The notes: generated by a model from the sequence alone, not told the origin. 43,255 nt of DNA from Bacillota bacterium (GCA_029555925.1 JAKPQU010000032.1:1-43255); one strand, 5' to 3'. Numbered from the stretch's first letter, positions 8,129 to 16,949 are shown. Numbers and translations are program-made.

Positions 8129-10738
8129 TTATAGAGAAGATTTTCTCATATGCTCACCTGAAAGGGTTTCCCATAATCTGCAGAAGAGGCCTTTCTTTTC
8201 CAGCAGTTCTTTGAAAGTCCCTGTTTCTACAATTTCCCCTCCTTTAAAAACAACTATCCTGTCATAATCTTTAATGGTATCGAGTCTATGGGCTATGGTT
8301 ATTACAGTGTTATCTTTAAATTTTTTCATAAGCATTTCATTTATTCTCTGCTGTGAAGCATTGTCGAGAGCAGACGTAGCTTCATCCAGGATAAGAACAG
8401 AAGGTTTTTTCAAAAGCACTCTGGCTATGGCAGTTTTCTGAGCCTGTCCTCCGGAAAGCTTTGAGCCTCTTTCTCCTATATCCATAAGTAAACCCATATT
8501 TACTATGTCCTGTTCAAGCTCTAATTCTCTGATAACCTTTTTAAGAATAAAGGAAATCTTTTCTTCCGCTCTGTTTATTACAGTGTTTACCCTGCCCATT
8601 ATAATATTATCCCTTATGGTGGCACCGTCTATATAATTATTCCTGTCATAAAAAATAATTTTTTCCTTTAATTCAGGAGAAAGTTTTTCTTTAAATAATC
8701 TCCGTGAAAGAAGAATTTTCTCTATGAAATCATCATCCAGATAAATGCCTGTACCATAACCTGCACTGTATTCATAACCCAGCCTGAAAATATAATCCAT
8801 TTCTTCCTGATTTAAGGATTTTTTTACGGCTTCCGTTCCATGAATTCTGAATCTTTCGCCAAGTTTCACCAGATCCTTTACTACAGGCTGTGGTATCCTG
8901 GCTTTTCTGATGATATCGGAATTAGCATTTTTAACCTTTTTAAATATATCGGATAATTCTGCCGCTATAGTGCACCCTGTATAAAATATTCTATCGTGAA
9001 GACCCGTTTCTTCACACAGAGGATAGAGAACTTTTTTTAACATATCATAGCTTTTCCTGTCTTTTGTGTATGGTTCAGTGGAGGTAAATATAATATTTTC
9101 CAGTATCGTGCAATCAGCCATAAATTTATCTATATCAAAAAATTCAACAAGTTCAACTTCTGTCATCAGTTCATAAAACCTCTCACGTCCATGGATTATT
9201 CTCTTTCTGAAACCTGGAACATCTGAAATAATACTGTTTTTAGCATTTAAAACATCAAGAAGGGTAACATTTCTAAGGCCGAAATTGAAGATATCGTCAT
9301 AAAAATCCACATCTTTTATGACCTCCACGATTTCATGTCTGAGGTCTTCATGTGTATTAATACCGATGGATTTCATGTTTATCCATTCTTCTTTCTCTCC
9401 GCTTATATGACCTGTCTTTAAGCCATAGATTATATTATCTGCAAGGGTTCCTCCGAATAAAACGGGATTACTTGTCCTGGCCTGTGCAACATAGCCGACA
9501 TGTTTCCTTAAAGAATCAAGTTTTATATCAGAGATATTAATACCGTCGAGCTTAATCTCTCCTCTCTGTGGCTTAGTCAATCTGTTGATCAGGAGAGACA
9601 GAGTAGATTTTCCGCAACCTGCAGGTCCGACAAAAGCAATATGCTCTCCCGGTTTGATATGAAGATTTATATTTTTCAATATCTTTTTTTCCTGTTCGAA
9701 ACCAAAGAACAGATTATTTATGTGTATTTCTCCTGAGATTTTATCCATATGCCTCGCATCTTTACCGTCTATCATTTCCTGCGGTATATTGAGATAATCG
9801 GAAACCATATCAAATTTAACAAGAGCCTCCTGATATCTCTGAGAAAAATCTATAAGAGTATTTACCGGATTGATTATATTTGCTATGGCACCTGTCATAA
9901 TAACAAGAGAACCTACAGTAAGTCCGTCCGGTTCTCCCCAGTGTTTTATTACAAGAAATCCGCCTGCTCCATAGATGCTTAATGTGGCAAGACCGGAAAA
10001 AAACTGTGACAGAAAGGTTGTTTTACCATTTACCTTTGCAATATCAAGGTTAATACCAAAAAAATCCATAAGACTCCTGTGAAAATTATACTCTTCATAG
10101 AGAAAGGTATTATTTGTCTGAATCTCCATGTAATGAGAGATGGATTCTTCAGTCTGTTTTGAAATATTTCTCATCTTTTCACTCCACTTCTTTGTAAGGG
10201 CTTTAAGACTTGCCCTGAGAGAAGGAAGGAATATGAATATGAGACAGAATATGCCAAAGGCAATACATCCCATTCTCCATTCTATGGCCGTAATCATGAT
10301 AAGTCCTGAAATAATATTCATTATTGCACTGAGAGGCACAAGGATTATCTGAGATAGAAAAATGCCTAACTGCTGAACCTCCGGTATAAGACGGGACATT
10401 ATTTCCCCTACAGGTGTTTTATGAAAAAAACCAATATTCAGTTTTAATATATGATTATAGAGATCTGTTCTGAGCCTGATAAGGGTCTTCTGGCTGACTC
10501 TCATAAAAAGGAAACCTGTAAGATAGGATAATCCCATAGACAGAACCATAATTATAAAATAAGCCAGAATATATTTAAAAAGAAGATTCAAATCTCTGTG
10601 TTTTCCTATGGCATCATCAATTATTCTCCCTCTGAGCATCACGTTTACAAAACCAAGGATAACAGAAGTTATTACAAGAATAATCAATAGTATCTGTTTT
10701 TTTGTATCAATTTTTAAAATATATCTTAACAGGTCCAT
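8129..10738 (-). CDS. ABC exporter (fused TMD-NBD) with a large insertion in the ATPase domain
   Basis: Type IV ABC exporter half-transporter. Residues 1-320 form a six-helix transmembrane domain (RLRTDLYNHILKLNIGFFHK is the usual coupling region). The ATPase has Walker A GPAGCGKST near 370, Q-loop GYVAQ, signature LSGGQ near 760, Walker B VLILDEATSALD, and switch His in IAHRLD. Walker A and signature are about 385 residues apart, against roughly 100-110 in ordinary exporters, so some 275 residues are inserted after the Q-loop. The insert repeats the segment that normally follows the Q-loop: TLADNIIYG, TILENIIF and TIRDNIIMG. There is no C39 peptidase domain. Length 869 aa, without frameshift. 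The ATP-site motifs are intact, so it is probably functional. Substrate unknown; the GT39-like gene follows. Confidence 0.88.
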   Translation of the reverse strand: MDLLRYILKIDTKKQILLIILVITSVILGFVNVMLRGRIIDDAIGKHRDLNLLFKYILAYFIIMVLSMGLSYLTGFLFMRVSQKTLIRLRTDLYNHILKLNIGFFHKTPVGEIMSRLIPEVQQLGIFLSQIILVPLSAIMNIISGLIMITAIEWRMGCIAFGIFCLIFIFLPSLRASLKALTKKWSEKMRNISKQTEESISHYMEIQTNNTFLYEEYNFHRSLMDFFGINLDIAKVNGKTTFLSQFFSGLATLSIYGAGGFLVIKHWGEPDGLTVGSLVIMTGAIANIINPVNTLIDFSQRYQEALVKFDMVSDYLNIPQEMIDGKDARHMDKISGEIHINNLFFGFEQEKKILKNINLHIKPGEHIAFVGPAGCGKSTLSLLINRLTKPQRGEIKLDGINISDIKLDSLRKHVGYVAQARTSNPVLFGGTLADNIIYGLKTGHISGEKEEWINMKSIGINTHEDLRHEIVEVIKDVDFYDDIFNFGLRNVTLLDVLNAKNSIISDVPGFRKRIIHGRERFYELMTEVELVEFFDIDKFMADCTILENIIFTSTEPYTKDRKSYDMLKKVLYPLCEETGLHDRIFYTGCTIAAELSDIFKKVKNANSDIIRKARIPQPVVKDLVKLGERFRIHGTEAVKKSLNQEEMDYIFRLGYEYSAGYGTGIYLDDDFIEKILLSRRLFKEKLSPELKEKIIFYDRNNYIDGATIRDNIIMGRVNTVINRAEEKISFILKKVIRELELEQDIVNMGLLMDIGERGSKLSGGQAQKTAIARVLLKKPSVLILDEATSALDNASQQRINEMLMKKFKDNTVITIAHRLDTIKDYDRIVVFKGGEIVETGTFKELLEKKGLFCRLWETLSGEHMRKSSL

Positions 10739-10849
10739 AGAGGGAATGCTCCGTTTATTAATATCTATACGTTTGCATTTTTTTCACAAAGCCTCAGGTT
10801 AATGCGCCCCTGGGGAATAACGGTTTTTTTAAATTCTGCAAAAGTATAG

Positions 10850-11869
10850 TCAATATAATTTCTTCATAATCTCAGAAACAGAAAAATCCTGATCGGAAAG
10901 TATATGAATCCTGTTGGCTTTTATAACAGATTGTCTGTTAAAAAGCGGATTACCTGCTTCATCTTTATATGAGGGAACAAGCAATCCCTGCTCCATATAA
11001 AGATTCAAACGATCCTGACATATCCCTGATATACGTGACAGATCTGTAATAGTATAAAGAATCGATTTTATTTTTCCGTAATCTTCCCATTTAGAGGCAA
11101 GAGTGTATAATACTGTTCTCAATTGCACCGGTGTAAGATAGGGATGTTTGGCTTTTATAAGAGCAGTTATTCCAGTAATAACAGGGGCGGCGAAACTGTT
11201 GCCACTGGTTGTAAAATATCCATGTTCAAGCCATGGTATTCTGACCATAATACCTCTGGCAAAAAGCTCTACCGGAGGGTAAGGATTTATATAAAAATTA
11301 AAAGGGTTATCTTCCTTTATAGCTTTTACACCTATTATTGAGGCAAAAATAGCAGGATAACTTACAGGTGACGTATTGCTCAGAGCGGCAATAAGGTTAC
11401 AGTTTTTAAAATATGCATCGTCTGCAATTTTATGCATTACAGGATAATAGGCTTCCTTTGTAGTTCCAAGACTTAAATTGGCCAGATCCATTCCATTGTA
11501 GACCGCCCATTTTATACCTGCTATCATAACATTACCCGTTCCCGATAGAGTTTCCCCGAGAACCTTCACACTGTAAAGCTCTACTTCAGGGGCAATGCTT
11601 CTTATAATACCGGCACAGGCTGTGCCATGACCGTAAGCATCATGATGAAAGCCCGGTATATAGGTTATCTGTCCGTAGTCATTGACAATAACCTCCACAC
11701 CCTGTTTCACACTGCCTGATAATTCCGGATGGGTATCATCAATACCGCTATCTATTACAGCTATTTTTACGCCTCTGCCTGTGCTGCCTTCCAGAGCCCA
11801 TTCGGGAGTAATATGTCGGAATAAATTTGCATTATCATTAGAATTATTTTTTTCGGTTAAAAATAACAT
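10850..11869 (-). CDS. Cytoplasmic subtilisin-like (S8) protease fused to a MerR-like domain
   Basis: Residues 1-265 are an S8 subtilase: catalytic Asp40 (AVIDSG), His81 (YGHGTACAG), Ser225 (TSGNSFAAP), with Asn165 (AALSN) in the oxyanion position. All catalytic residues are present. No signal peptide or propeptide is seen, so it should be intracellular. Residues 273-339 resemble a MerR helix-turn-helix: TITDLSRISGICQDRLNLY, then a wing (GLLVPSYKDEAGNPLF) and a helix ending FSVSEIMKKLY. A protease joined to a DNA- or peptide-binding winged helix is unusual. It could be a proteolytic regulator, or the domain could recognise a substrate. Start supported by GGGAG 7 nt upstream. It stands 111 bp upstream of the ABC exporter on the same strand. 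Confidence 0.82.
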   Translation of the reverse strand: MLFLTEKNNSNDNANLFRHITPEWALEGSTGRGVKIAVIDSGIDDTHPELSGSVKQGVEVIVNDYGQITYIPGFHHDAYGHGTACAGIIRSIAPEVELYSVKVLGETLSGTGNVMIAGIKWAVYNGMDLANLSLGTTKEAYYPVMHKIADDAYFKNCNLIAALSNTSPVSYPAIFASIIGVKAIKEDNPFNFYINPYPPVELFARGIMVRIPWLEHGYFTTSGNSFAAPVITGITALIKAKHPYLTPVQLRTVLYTLASKWEDYGKIKSILYTITDLSRISGICQDRLNLYMEQGLLVPSYKDEAGNPLFNRQSVIKANRIHILSDQDFSVSEIMKKLY

Positions 11870-11887
11870 AAATAATCTCCCGGAATC

Positions 11888-11908
11888 GTCACGCGTAACG
11901 CGTGACGC
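11888..11908. repeat. Heptamer array (3 units)
   Basis: Three exact-phase 7-bp units, GTCACGC GTAACGC GTGACGC, 19 bp upstream of the subtilase start codon. Part of the window-wide GTRANNN repeat class. Together with A2, a terminator and B3 it makes up the 443-bp gene-free stretch 11870-12312. Confidence 0.8.
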
Positions 11909-11994
11909 GAAGTTTGTTCATGGTATTACACAACCGTAAGAACATCAGTAAATACATTCGACAGTTTTTACGAAGAATCCTTTCCTTATACTCT

Positions 11995-12098
11995 TTACTG
12001 AGGTGAGCATAAATAATAAATATATGCTCTCGTGACGCGTAACGCGTAACGCGTGACGGGAGGAAGACCTTTATTAAATGCTTATGCTCAGGTCAGTA
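11995..12098 (-). repeat. Family A MITE-like element, copy A2 (inverted)
   Basis: A 104-bp copy of family A in reverse orientation: it starts TTACTGAGGTGAGCATAA and ends with the complement of the CTGACCTGAGCATAAGC arm. The core of four heptamers is at 12032-12059. It lies between the 3' end of the 880-aa gene and the 5' end of the subtilase gene. Confidence 0.85.
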
Positions 12099-12167
12099 GC
12101 TTTACACATAGTAGTCTGCCTGTCCGGTGATCTGAAGAAAAAAATATCACGGCAGTTTGAAAAATCA

Positions 12168-12201
12168 AAAGCCTGGAAGAATTTTGCATCATCCCGGCTT
12201 T
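12168..12201 (-). terminator. Intrinsic terminator downstream of the 880-aa gene
   Basis: On the minus strand the hairpin AAAGCCGGGA...TCCAGGCTTT is followed by TGATTTTT. It lies about 110 bp past the stop of the gene at 12313; the partial B3 element occupies the space between, so B3 appears to have inserted into the 3' untranslated region. Confidence 0.7.
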
Positions 12202-12205
12202 CAAT

Positions 12206-12290
12206 TTATAGTTAGTTTCATAACTATTTATAAATAATGACCTCGTAACGAATAAACCCGTCACGCGTTACGCGTTACACGTCACGACGT
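12206..12290 (+). repeat. Family B element, partial inverted copy B3
   Basis: The arm TTATAGTTAGTTTCATAA (12206-12223) is the exact complement of the right arm of copies B1 and B2. It is followed by the B-type interior (ATAATGACCTCGTAACG) and a heptamer array at 12260-12287. The opposite arm with the outward ATG is missing, so this copy is truncated near 12290. Confidence 0.7.
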
Positions 12291-12312
12291 TACTGTCTAC
12301 CCGAAAAAATCT

Positions 12313-14952
12313 TCAAACTCCTCTGGTATGACTGACATTCACGGAAGGTGCCGTATCTCTGGCTGGAGTACTGGCAACAGTAGTTTCTCTGGTATTCTGT
12401 TTGGCCGTAACCGGTTCGGATTTCACAGGTTCCTTTGCCTTCTGTTCTCTAGCCTGTTCTGGTTGTTTCTTATCATCTACCTTTTGCTTTTTATCCGTAC
12501 CTTTAACAGGTTGCTGCTGTTTTGGCATTTGCTGTCCGAACTTGTTTTTCTCCTGAAGGTCTTTGTCATTCATATCCTCGCCAAATCCCTGTTCATCTTC
12601 TCCTGAACCGTCTGCAGCAGACTTTGACTGAAACTGTTCATATTTATCATCAAGGGCTCTCTTTATCGGATCTTCTGCTTCTGCCAGATCATACCGGTCT
12701 TTTACACCTTCATACATACCTTCCAGTGATTTTTTATTCTCCTTTACCTTCTGCTGTTCTTCCTGATCCTGGTTATTCTTATTAGAATTTATATGGTTGG
12801 CCAGTTCCAGCATCTTTTCTTTCATTTCTTTAAATCCGCTGGCACCATCTTCATCGCCCCTCTTTGCCTGCCCGGGCCCTTCCATACCTTCATCTTCTTT
12901 ATCCTTCTTATCCTTCGGTTTTTGCTGCCCCTTCGTGGCCTGCTGTTTCTTCTGCGCTTCTTTCTTTTTCTTTTCTTCCTCGGCTTTCTTCTTTTCCTGT
13001 GCTTTCTTATCTTCTTCCGACTTTTTCTTATCATCAGTCTTTTTGTCGTCAGACTTCTTATCGTCGTCTATCTTTTTCTCGTCAGTCTTCTTATCGTCAA
13101 TCTTCTTATCGTCTACCTGCTTATTATCAATCTTCCTGTCATCAGTATGTTTATCTTCTGTTTTCCGGTGTTTCTCATCTACTCCAAGGTCTTCACCTTT
13201 CGCCCCGGTCTTTTCTCCGGATATTTTTTCTCCTCCACCAGCAACACCTTTTTCTTCAACACTACCTTTTCCTTCAGGCTTTGCCGCTGATATTGTTTCC
13301 TGAGAAGCAGCAGTTGTTTCTACAGGTCTGGCTTTATCCGTCTGTTCAGCAGGTTTGGGAGAAATTTCTGCAGCTCCGGCAGGAGCTTTTTCCTGTGCCC
13401 CTCCTGCCATAGCCCGTCCGGCCTGAGCCGGTTCAATTGCAGGTGCTGCTGCTGATTCGGCTGCTCCTCCGGCAGGTGCTCCGCCTGTCTGTTCGACTGC
13501 TCCGCCGCCTGCCATGGCACCTCCTTTAGTACCTGTAGTTCCTCCTATGGCTTCTGCAAGGCTCTGATGACCATCCCATCCCTGATTGCCATCATCTCCT
13601 CCTCCGCCGTCATTGCCTGCACCGGCACCTCCACCGGCTGCAGTAACTGTATCAGGTCTGAAACCTTCTGCAATTTCCGGAGGTTGAGATTTTTTCTGAT
13701 CTCTCTGTATTTCCTGTGATGCCTGCTGTCCCTGTGCCTGCTGGGCCTGTTTTGCCATCTGTCCCTGTCCCGCAGGCTGTTGCATACCCTGCTGTAGTCC
13801 CATACCGGCCATCTGCTGTTCCTGTCCTGCTCCACCACCTCCGGCACCTTTCTTTTCTCCATCCATTTCTTTAATACGTTTATCTACGGCATTCAGATGA
13901 TTGTTATTATTCTGCGCTGCTTTGCCTAGGTCTTTCATAGCGTCCTGAATCTGATCCATTCTCTGTAAACCTTTATCCAGATTATCCTGATTTAACTGGG
14001 CCAGGTTCTCATTCAACTCTTTCTTCATACCGGCTTCTTCTTTTTTCTGTCCCATCTGCTGTGCCATCTGCTGAAGCATCTGTGCAATCTGTTTCATTAC
14101 CTGTGCAATCTGCTGCAACATCTGTGCAATCTGTTCCATCATCTGAGCCACTGCACGAAGAGCAGCCGCAAGAGGTGGCCCCACATAAGGAATACCCTGG
14201 ACTGCATCTGCCGTTGTATTCAGGCCCTGTGCAACCTGTTGAAGCATCTGTGAAACTTTATCAAGTGCTTCTCCTACCTTATTTAAGCTCTCCGAAGCCT
14301 TAGTCAGATCCTGTTCTTTTTTGGCAAAATCCTGTTCCTGTTTACCGAAATTTTTGGCAAGGTTATCATGTTTTTTCACATTATTCTCAAATTTTTGATT
14401 ATTCTGCATCTGTTCCCTGCCATCTTTAAAGGCCTGTTTTCTGGCATCACCGATTCTGACGTCTTCGCCATCTAACTGATCCCTTTTGCCATATAAAGTA
14501 TCCAGGCTTTTTATATCACCGTAACTGGCATCTCCCCCGGCCACGCCTGCATTATTATATGGTGAAGCATAGGTAGCATCGACAGGCATCATATCATCTC
14601 CCTGGCCGAAACGTGCTTTACCCTTCGGATCCAGAGGAGATGCCACTGCCTTTGCTCCTGCCCCTGTAAGAGCCGTTCCCCCTGTCTGTGTATCCTTCGC
14701 ATAGGGATTACTGGTAAAAATATCCTGAGCACCGGCAGTTGAACCGGTTGCTTCTCCCATCTGAGTACCGGTATTCTGCCTTTCCTCTTTCAACTTCGGA
14801 ATATGAGGCTTAATTTTATCTCCACCCTTTTTATTTTGCATAGACTCTGCTTTTGCTATGCCTCCTGCAAAAGCAGCATCGGCCTTCTGGGTGCTCATAC
14901 CCATAGTGGGTGTCATGGATTCCATACTGAAATTACCAATACCACCTAACAT
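12313..14952 (-). CDS. Large low-complexity Gln/Met/Gly/Lys-rich coiled-coil protein
   Basis: No family recognised; about 879 aa. The reading frame continues 4 codons upstream to a GTG at 14964, but AGGTGGGG sits right for the ATG at 14952 (MLGGIGNFSMES). Layout: a Met/Gly/Ser N-terminus; a charged region; a long helical array near 210-330 with repeats of the type QMLQQIAQ and a central hydrophobic hairpin (AVQGIPYVGPPLAAAL); a Gly/Gln/Ala-rich middle; a Lys/Asp segment (DDKKIDDKKTD-like repeats) near 610-700; and a charged C-terminus. No signal peptide. The amphipathic Gln/Met heptads recall the coils of the glycine-zipper family at 24.9-28.5 kb. A structural, scaffold or secreted role is possible; function unknown. 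A large share of codons are biased by composition, so frame-shifted shadows are long. Confidence 0.75.
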   Translation of the reverse strand: MLGGIGNFSMESMTPTMGMSTQKADAAFAGGIAKAESMQNKKGGDKIKPHIPKLKEERQNTGTQMGEATGSTAGAQDIFTSNPYAKDTQTGGTALTGAGAKAVASPLDPKGKARFGQGDDMMPVDATYASPYNNAGVAGGDASYGDIKSLDTLYGKRDQLDGEDVRIGDARKQAFKDGREQMQNNQKFENNVKKHDNLAKNFGKQEQDFAKKEQDLTKASESLNKVGEALDKVSQMLQQVAQGLNTTADAVQGIPYVGPPLAAALRAVAQMMEQIAQMLQQIAQVMKQIAQMLQQMAQQMGQKKEEAGMKKELNENLAQLNQDNLDKGLQRMDQIQDAMKDLGKAAQNNNNHLNAVDKRIKEMDGEKKGAGGGGAGQEQQMAGMGLQQGMQQPAGQGQMAKQAQQAQGQQASQEIQRDQKKSQPPEIAEGFRPDTVTAAGGGAGAGNDGGGGDDGNQGWDGHQSLAEAIGGTTGTKGGAMAGGGAVEQTGGAPAGGAAESAAAPAIEPAQAGRAMAGGAQEKAPAGAAEISPKPAEQTDKARPVETTAASQETISAAKPEGKGSVEEKGVAGGGEKISGEKTGAKGEDLGVDEKHRKTEDKHTDDRKIDNKQVDDKKIDDKKTDEKKIDDDKKSDDKKTDDKKKSEEDKKAQEKKKAEEEKKKKEAQKKQQATKGQQKPKDKKDKEDEGMEGPGQAKRGDEDGASGFKEMKEKMLELANHINSNKNNQDQEEQQKVKENKKSLEGMYEGVKDRYDLAEAEDPIKRALDDKYEQFQSKSAADGSGEDEQGFGEDMNDKDLQEKNKFGQQMPKQQQPVKGTDKKQKVDDKKQPEQAREQKAKEPVKSEPVTAKQNTRETTVASTPARDTAPSVNVSHTRGV

Positions 14953-15168
14953 AATAGTCCCCACCTTTCTTTTTTTAGAAAGTGTAAGATCTTCTGTGTA
15001 AATTTACCATAAGATAAGGCTTCAACAGAGGTTTACACAAAATTTATTACACAGTCAAATTTTTTAGCTAATGTTAATAAAAATTTTACACTCATTTATT
15101 GACCTTTTCACTGGATGTTGATTTTCATATTTGGTTGTGACCGCTCCGGTCATGTCTGTTAGTAAGTT

Positions 15169-15196
15169 ATGTAATTATTTATACTCAAATCAGTAA
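15169..15196 (+). repeat. Degenerate right end of a family A element
   Basis: The sequence GTAATTATTTATACTCAAAT then CAGTAA matches the right arm of family A with several substitutions. No left arm or heptamer core is found nearby. Instead a short palindrome GACCGCTCCGGTC lies at 15139-15151. Probably a decayed remnant. Confidence 0.45.
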
Positions 15197-15221
15197 AAAA
15201 ATTGAAACTGTCTGTAAATAC

Positions 15222-16028
15222 CTACAGCATAGAACCAAGGCCATCTTTCAGGAAATCAAACTCTTCTTCGTCATGGTGGGTATTGCCCTGGCTCTCTTTA
15301 ACCCATTCTGTCTTTGCAGTCTTCATTACCTCTCTGAGGCATTCTTTCATATCATCGATAAGGGAAATAGTTTCCGGTAATAACTCATATTCTCTTTTAT
15401 CAGTATATTCAGAAATATTAAGAGTAATTTTTTGTAAATAAGTCACTGCTTCTGTCAGTTTTTTTGGTAAAGGCTCTATCTGTTTATATATATACAGCTG
15501 ACCTTTCAGTGATTCATTTATAAACTCGAGATTATTCAGTCCTGTTTCCATTAATCTCAGAGCCCTCTCAAGGTCTTTTTTCCCCTGGCCTGTTTCTATA
15601 TCAGAAAGACCGGCTATAGATTTCAGAGATTCTCCTGTAAGAAAAATCCCTTCATTAATACAATCCTGTGCAGTCTGAAACCGGGATGTAAATTTCTCTA
15701 CAATTTCTCCTGATCGCTCCAGTGGAGCTTCTTCTCCTATATTTACCAGTTTCTCTACCAGATCGTCTACATTGGAAAATTTATCTTCCATATCTTTATG
15801 AGTTTCATCTATTAAATCTCTGGCAACATTAATAAAATCTTTAAATCTTTCTTCTATCTTTTCCTGAGTAGTTCCATAACCGGTAATATTATCTGACATT
15901 TCTTTAAGTAATCTTACGGGATATTTATATTTACTTCTTACATCGTCCTGTATCTGTTCACCACACCGGGAACAGAAGAATTTACCGTCTCTATTTTCAT
16001 GATTGCACTTTTTACAAATAATAGACAC
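15222..16028 (-). CDS. Zinc-ribbon protein with long helical domain
   Basis: A 268-aa protein that begins with a four-Cys zinc ribbon (CKKC...CSRCGEQI, residues 5-24), followed by an almost wholly helical, charged region. The start must be the GTG at 16028, since an in-frame stop lies just upstream and the ribbon begins at residue 5; a GGAGG lies 14 nt before it, a long spacing. The architecture resembles the protein at 18124-19383, where the ribbon sits mid-protein with a similar helical part. The kinase at 19457 also carries two such ribbons. This suggests one signalling or scaffold set on both sides of 16.2-17.1 kb. No catalytic motif seen; function unknown. Confidence 0.8.
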   Translation of the reverse strand: MSIICKKCNHENRDGKFFCSRCGEQIQDDVRSKYKYPVRLLKEMSDNITGYGTTQEKIEERFKDFINVARDLIDETHKDMEDKFSNVDDLVEKLVNIGEEAPLERSGEIVEKFTSRFQTAQDCINEGIFLTGESLKSIAGLSDIETGQGKKDLERALRLMETGLNNLEFINESLKGQLYIYKQIEPLPKKLTEAVTYLQKITLNISEYTDKREYELLPETISLIDDMKECLREVMKTAKTEWVKESQGNTHHDEEEFDFLKDGLGSML

Positions 16029-16126
16029 TTTTTTTTAAGAAACCTCCTTTTATTTCGACTCTGTCATAAATTTTGTGTAAATCTCTTTCCAGGATGTCAG
16101 AACATAACTACATCATAATTACAATC

Positions 16127-16154
16127 GTGACGCGTGACGCGTAACGGGTGACGG
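16127..16154. repeat. Heptamer array (4 units)
   Basis: Four in-phase units: GTGACGC GTGACGC, then GTAACGG GTGACGG. Lies between the GNAT gene's 3' end and the zinc-ribbon gene's 5' end, without the arms of families A or B. Confidence 0.85.
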
Positions 16155-16221
16155 GACGATAATAACCATAATTTGCCGGAGTTATTTTCTTACAGTCCCA
16201 GATTACAAGTTTACAGTCTCT

Positions 16222-16740
16222 TTATTTATCTTTCCGGCCATTTACCGGTTCAATTCTCATCCATACAAGATCTCTTTTTGTATCCTCTGCAAAAAAGGGA
16301 TAATCACATACTATTTCATAACCAAGCTTTACCAGGACATTATTATGTTCTTTAAGAAACCTGCCGGTTTCCGGAGTCGCAAGTGTTTCTATAGCAAAAT
16401 TACCGAGTTTTTTTCTGGCAAGTTCCTGTACAAAAGCTTTTATTAATGAAAAAAGATTATCCCTGTATTCCGGGGCTATAGCCAGATCATCCACTTCAAT
16501 CACAGGCTCGTCGCTGTTTTCCTGGTATGATGAGCCAAGATGGGCAGCCAGATAAGCAACAAAGGCCGATTTGTCCGTTAATCCCCAGGAAAAATTACAG
16601 TTGCTCTTTTCCATCTGTTGAAAATTGCGGTTCCAGGCAGAAGCGGAAAAACGAAGTTCAGGAGGATGTACCCGGGTTTCTAACTGCATTATCTGACTTA
16701 TATGTTGCCTGGTAAGTTTTACAGTTTGCAAATCTATCAC
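16222..16740 (-). CDS. GNAT-family N-acetyltransferase
   Basis: A 172-aa single-domain protein of the GCN5-related acetyltransferase fold. Support: the central strand and helix VIEVDDLAIAPEYRDNLFS (the beta4-alpha3 region where acetyl-CoA pyrophosphate binds), then FAIETLATPETGRFL and the closing GYEIVCDYPFF. The usual Q/RxxGxG/A loop is altered, so activity or acceptor specificity is unclear. GTG start with GGAAGAGA directly upstream. It has its own upstream promoter-like sequence (16796-16824), transcribed away from the BpsA-like gene. Not closely similar to the second GNAT at 24126. Confidence 0.7.
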   Translation of the reverse strand: MIDLQTVKLTRQHISQIMQLETRVHPPELRFSASAWNRNFQQMEKSNCNFSWGLTDKSAFVAYLAAHLGSSYQENSDEPVIEVDDLAIAPEYRDNLFSLIKAFVQELARKKLGNFAIETLATPETGRFLKEHNNVLVKLGYEIVCDYPFFAEDTKRDLVWMRIEPVNGRKDK

Positions 16741-16795
16741 TCTCTTCCAACATAAATCAGTGAACTTATTATGATATTCTTATAAGAGGTATTAT

Positions 16796-16824
16796 AATAT
16801 ACCGACAAAATCTAAAAAAGTAAA
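16796..16824 (-). promoter_or_regulatory. Predicted promoter of the GNAT gene
   Basis: On the minus strand: -35 TTTACT (16819-16824), 17-nt spacer, -10 TATATT (16796-16801). The TTTACTTTTTT start and a TGTCG inside the spacer are shared with the promoters of the glycine-zipper genes. The 329-bp gap 16741-17069 holds this site and element A3. Confidence 0.5.
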
Positions 16825-16949
16825 GAGGATACGTTTAAAAATAACAGATGAGTTTATCGCAGATAAAAAGAGTATCAAAAAAACTATAAACAGCGAAAGG
16901 TAAATAATTTTGCCAATAAATGTTACAGGTGATATAATAAAATAATATC

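Noticed and set aside
8129..10738. Peptidase-containing (C39) bacteriocin exporter
   Set aside because: No N-terminal C39 domain is present; extra length is inside the ATPase domain instead.
10800..10849. Terminator after the subtilase gene
   Set aside because: The CCTCAG / CTGGGG stem has a mismatch and no U-run in the right direction.
12793..13412. Overlapping Phe/Ser-rich plus-strand frames
   Set aside because: Shadows of the Lys/Asp/Glu-rich segment of the minus-strand 880-aa gene; composition is explained entirely by that gene.
14953..14964. GTG start four codons before the 880-aa protein's ATG
   Set aside because: The AGGTGGGG ribosome site would overlap it; spacing fits the ATG at 14952.
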